Source: Botrimarina colliarenosi
GTDB taxonomy: Bacteria > Planctomycetota > Planctomycetia > Pirellulales > Lacipirellulaceae
Length of the DNA stretch: 64,000 nt
Direction of reading: 5' to 3'
Assembly: GCF_007859955.1 (NCBI RefSeq)
Contig: NZ_SJPR01000002.1
Span: 668,353-732,352, forward strand
Shown: piece by piece, positions 62,635-64,000 of the stretch
How positions within the stretch are numbered: the stretch's first letter is position 1
Layout: every line of letters begins with the position of its first letter
Notes under the pieces: model-generated
Told to the model about the DNA's origin: nothing
The model's input: only the letters and a program-made list of their open reading frames with translations
The model's database searches: none
Translations under genes and position numbers: made by a program

Positions 62635-64000
62635 TTACGAACGCCGCGTGACCGTCAACGAAGCGATCGTTAGGCCGACAAGCAGCACGGCCGCCGGCTC
62701 AGGAACCGGAACCCCCGCGTTGGCGGGCGCCGCCGTGCCGTAGTTGTTGACCCAGACGGTGTAGTCGTCGGTGTCAACGTCGCCATCGCCGTCCGCGTCG
62801 CCGCTGAGCGCGTTGGCGCCGGCCGTGGTCCCGGCGTTGTCACGCCACACCGTGTAGTCGGCGGCGTTGACGAGCCCGTCGCCATTGAAGTCGCCCGGTG
62901 CGAGCAACACCTCCGGGGCGATCGGACCGTTCTCATAGTCGATGTAGGCGAACATGAACCCCGCCTCTTGGAAATCGACAAAGCCGGTGTCCGCGTTCGT
63001 GATGTGGTCAAGGCCGCGGATCAGAAAATCGCTGCCGTCGGTCTCGTAGATAATCGAATTGTCGAAGTTCTCCGCCGAGGCGAAGCGCCCGGTGCTGGTC
63101 AGCAACAGCATGCCGTCGTCCGGCGTCTTGCCATTGATCGACAGCCGATACTGAGCGAACCCAAAGCCATCGGTCTCCTTGCTCAGCGACCAGTCGACGC
63201 CAACGCCAGCGCTGGACGAGATCAGCGTGCCGTCCTCGGCGACGAGTCCCGCGATGAGGTTCTCCGACTCGTAAGGCAAGTAGACGTAGCTGAAGTTGTC
63301 CGGCTCGGTGCTGTTGGACTCGACGCTGACGCCGTTATCGAACTCCAGCACTCGCCATCCCGACCCGTCCTCTTGCGGCTCGGCCACCAGGTAGTTGTCG
63401 TCGTTGCCGTAGGGGGTCGCGATCAGCACGCCGTCGGTCAGGGCGTTGGCGCCGATCGGCGAGACGATGACGCTCTCCTGGTCGTAGTCGACGCCCGCCA
63501 CGTTGGGGATATCGACGCCCGCCGCCATCTGGAAGCCCGAATCGGCGCCGAAGAACGCGACGGCGTGGTTGACGTTGTGCTCGCCCTGCGGCGAGCCGTC
63601 GGCCGTCGCGGTGATCACGGCCCAGTAGCCGCTGAAGAGGTTGGTGCCGACCTCGCCGTATTCCTGGAAGCCGTTGACCGCAGAGTTGTCGCGTAGCCCT
63701 TCGCTAATGGTCGCGAACATGATGCCGTCGTTCTCACTGAGCGGCTGGCCGTAGGCGGCGTACGAGTTGTCGCCCTTCTGGTTGCCCATGCCGCGGATGT
63801 CGGCGCCGGGCGTCTGTCCCGTCACGTTGAGATAGACATCGCCAGGGGTGTTGTTGTTATTGGCCGCTTGGACTTCGGTGTTCCAGGCGATCACACCCGC
63901 CCGATCGAAACGTGAGAACGTGTCGGCCGCGGGAATTGGGGCGGCGGCGGTAGCGGCGCCCTCGTTGGGCACATAAAGGAAACTGAAGTAGGGGATCGCC
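62635..64000 (-). CDS. PEP-CTERM protein with dockerin-like repeats, 5' end beyond the window
   Basis: The frame is open to the window edge, so the N-terminus is missing; the visible part is about 455 residues (64000 is the edge, not a start). The N-proximal half is beta-rich ([40 protein letters not shown]) without a recognised family. Two dockerin-like loops ([19 protein letters not shown] and [19 protein letters not shown]) and a PEP-CTERM tail ([24 protein letters not shown]) end the protein. A GTG at 63972 is an in-frame internal codon and probably not the start. It heads the leftward set of secreted-protein genes. Confidence 0.8.
   Translation of the reverse strand, partial: AIPYFSFLYVPNEGAATAAAPIPAADTFSRFDRAGVIAWNTEVQAANNNNTPGDVYLNVTGQTPGADIRGMGNQKGDNSYAAYGQPLSENDGIMFATISEGLRDNSAVNGFQEYGEVGTNLFSGYWAVITATADGSPQGEHNVNHAVAFFGADSGFQMAAGVDIPNVAGVDYDQESVIVSPIGANALTDGVLIATPYGNDDNYLVAEPQEDGSGWRVLEFDNGVSVESNSTEPDNFSYVYLPYESENLIAGLVAEDGTLISSSAGVGVDWSLSKETDGFGFAQYRLSINGKTPDDGMLLLTSTGRFASAENFDNSIIYETDGSDFLIRGLDHITNADTGFVDFQEAGFMFAYIDYENGPIAPEVLLAPGDFNGDGLVNAADYTVWRDNAGTTAGANALSGDADGDGDVDTDDYTVWVNNYGTAAPANAGVPVPEPAAVLLVGLTIASLTVTRRS

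Overview
This 64 kb window is GC-rich bacterial chromosome, almost certainly from a planctomycete, and by inference from the Pirellulales/Lacipirellulaceae side of that phylum. The signs are: several secreted proteins ending in a dockerin-like repeat (DYTVWRD type) plus a PEP-CTERM tail; a DUF1559 pseudopilin-like protein paired with a small lipoprotein; an ECF sigma factor coupled to a membrane Ser/Thr kinase; futalosine-pathway menaquinone genes (mqnA, mqnC); YdjY-like and PQQ-propeller secreted proteins; and mostly weak Shine-Dalgarno sites. No phage, plasmid, complete IS element or CRISPR array was seen.

Layout. 0-6.5 kb: a lone CheX-type phosphatase, ndk, a Pro/Ala/Tyr-repeat lipoprotein, a short SecA paralogue, an antiporter fused to a PTS EIIA domain, and a small unknown. 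6.6-10.1 kb: two convergent secreted PEP-CTERM proteins, one a pectate-lyase-like enzyme. 10.2-18.7 kb: ispG, yggS, a large unknown, a YdjY-like secreted protein, a PQQ propeller protein and aroA. The stop codon of aroA lies in the terminal repeat of a MITE-like element. 18.9-31.3 kb: a zinc ribbon protein; a three-gene ABC-2 exporter operon; mqnA-mqnC; an ATPase followed by an ABC permease fused to a CPBP protease; a metal amidohydrolase with an Asn-Gly-His repeat insert (candidate late futalosine enzyme); and a GH16 glucanase. 31.3-45.1 kb: a CREST/ceramidase protein, transketolase, secreted unknowns, the ECF-kinase pair, a beta-solenoid PEP-CTERM protein, a Gfo/Idh/MocA oxidoreductase, a TIGR04283-like glycosyltransferase, an HExxH protein, a SUMF1-type protein and maf. 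Two short remnants of neighbouring genes' 3' ends lie in the spacers here. 45.2-47.4 kb: an RluA-family pseudouridine synthase and a tail-anchored Ser/Thr kinase.

47.4-58.6 kb is the most interesting block. It is a compact eight-gene leftward operon: a terpenoid-cyclase-repeat exported protein, a single-pass TonB/TolA-shaped protein, a TolQ/ExbB channel, two ExbD/TolR proteins, a 1079-residue membrane-anchored PQQ propeller, a TPR plus family-5 solute-binding-like protein without an ABC transporter, and a secreted protein with a coiled C-terminus. I infer a proton-motive-force-driven envelope machine. A tRNA-Ile(GAT) lies upstream of it. 59.2-64 kb is a leftward set of secreted proteins: a lamin-tail metallophosphoesterase, a lipoprotein, a DUF1559 protein and a PEP-CTERM protein cut by the window end.

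All functional calls come from reading motifs by eye; no database search was run. Starts are uncertain for several genes, and alternatives are given where they matter.
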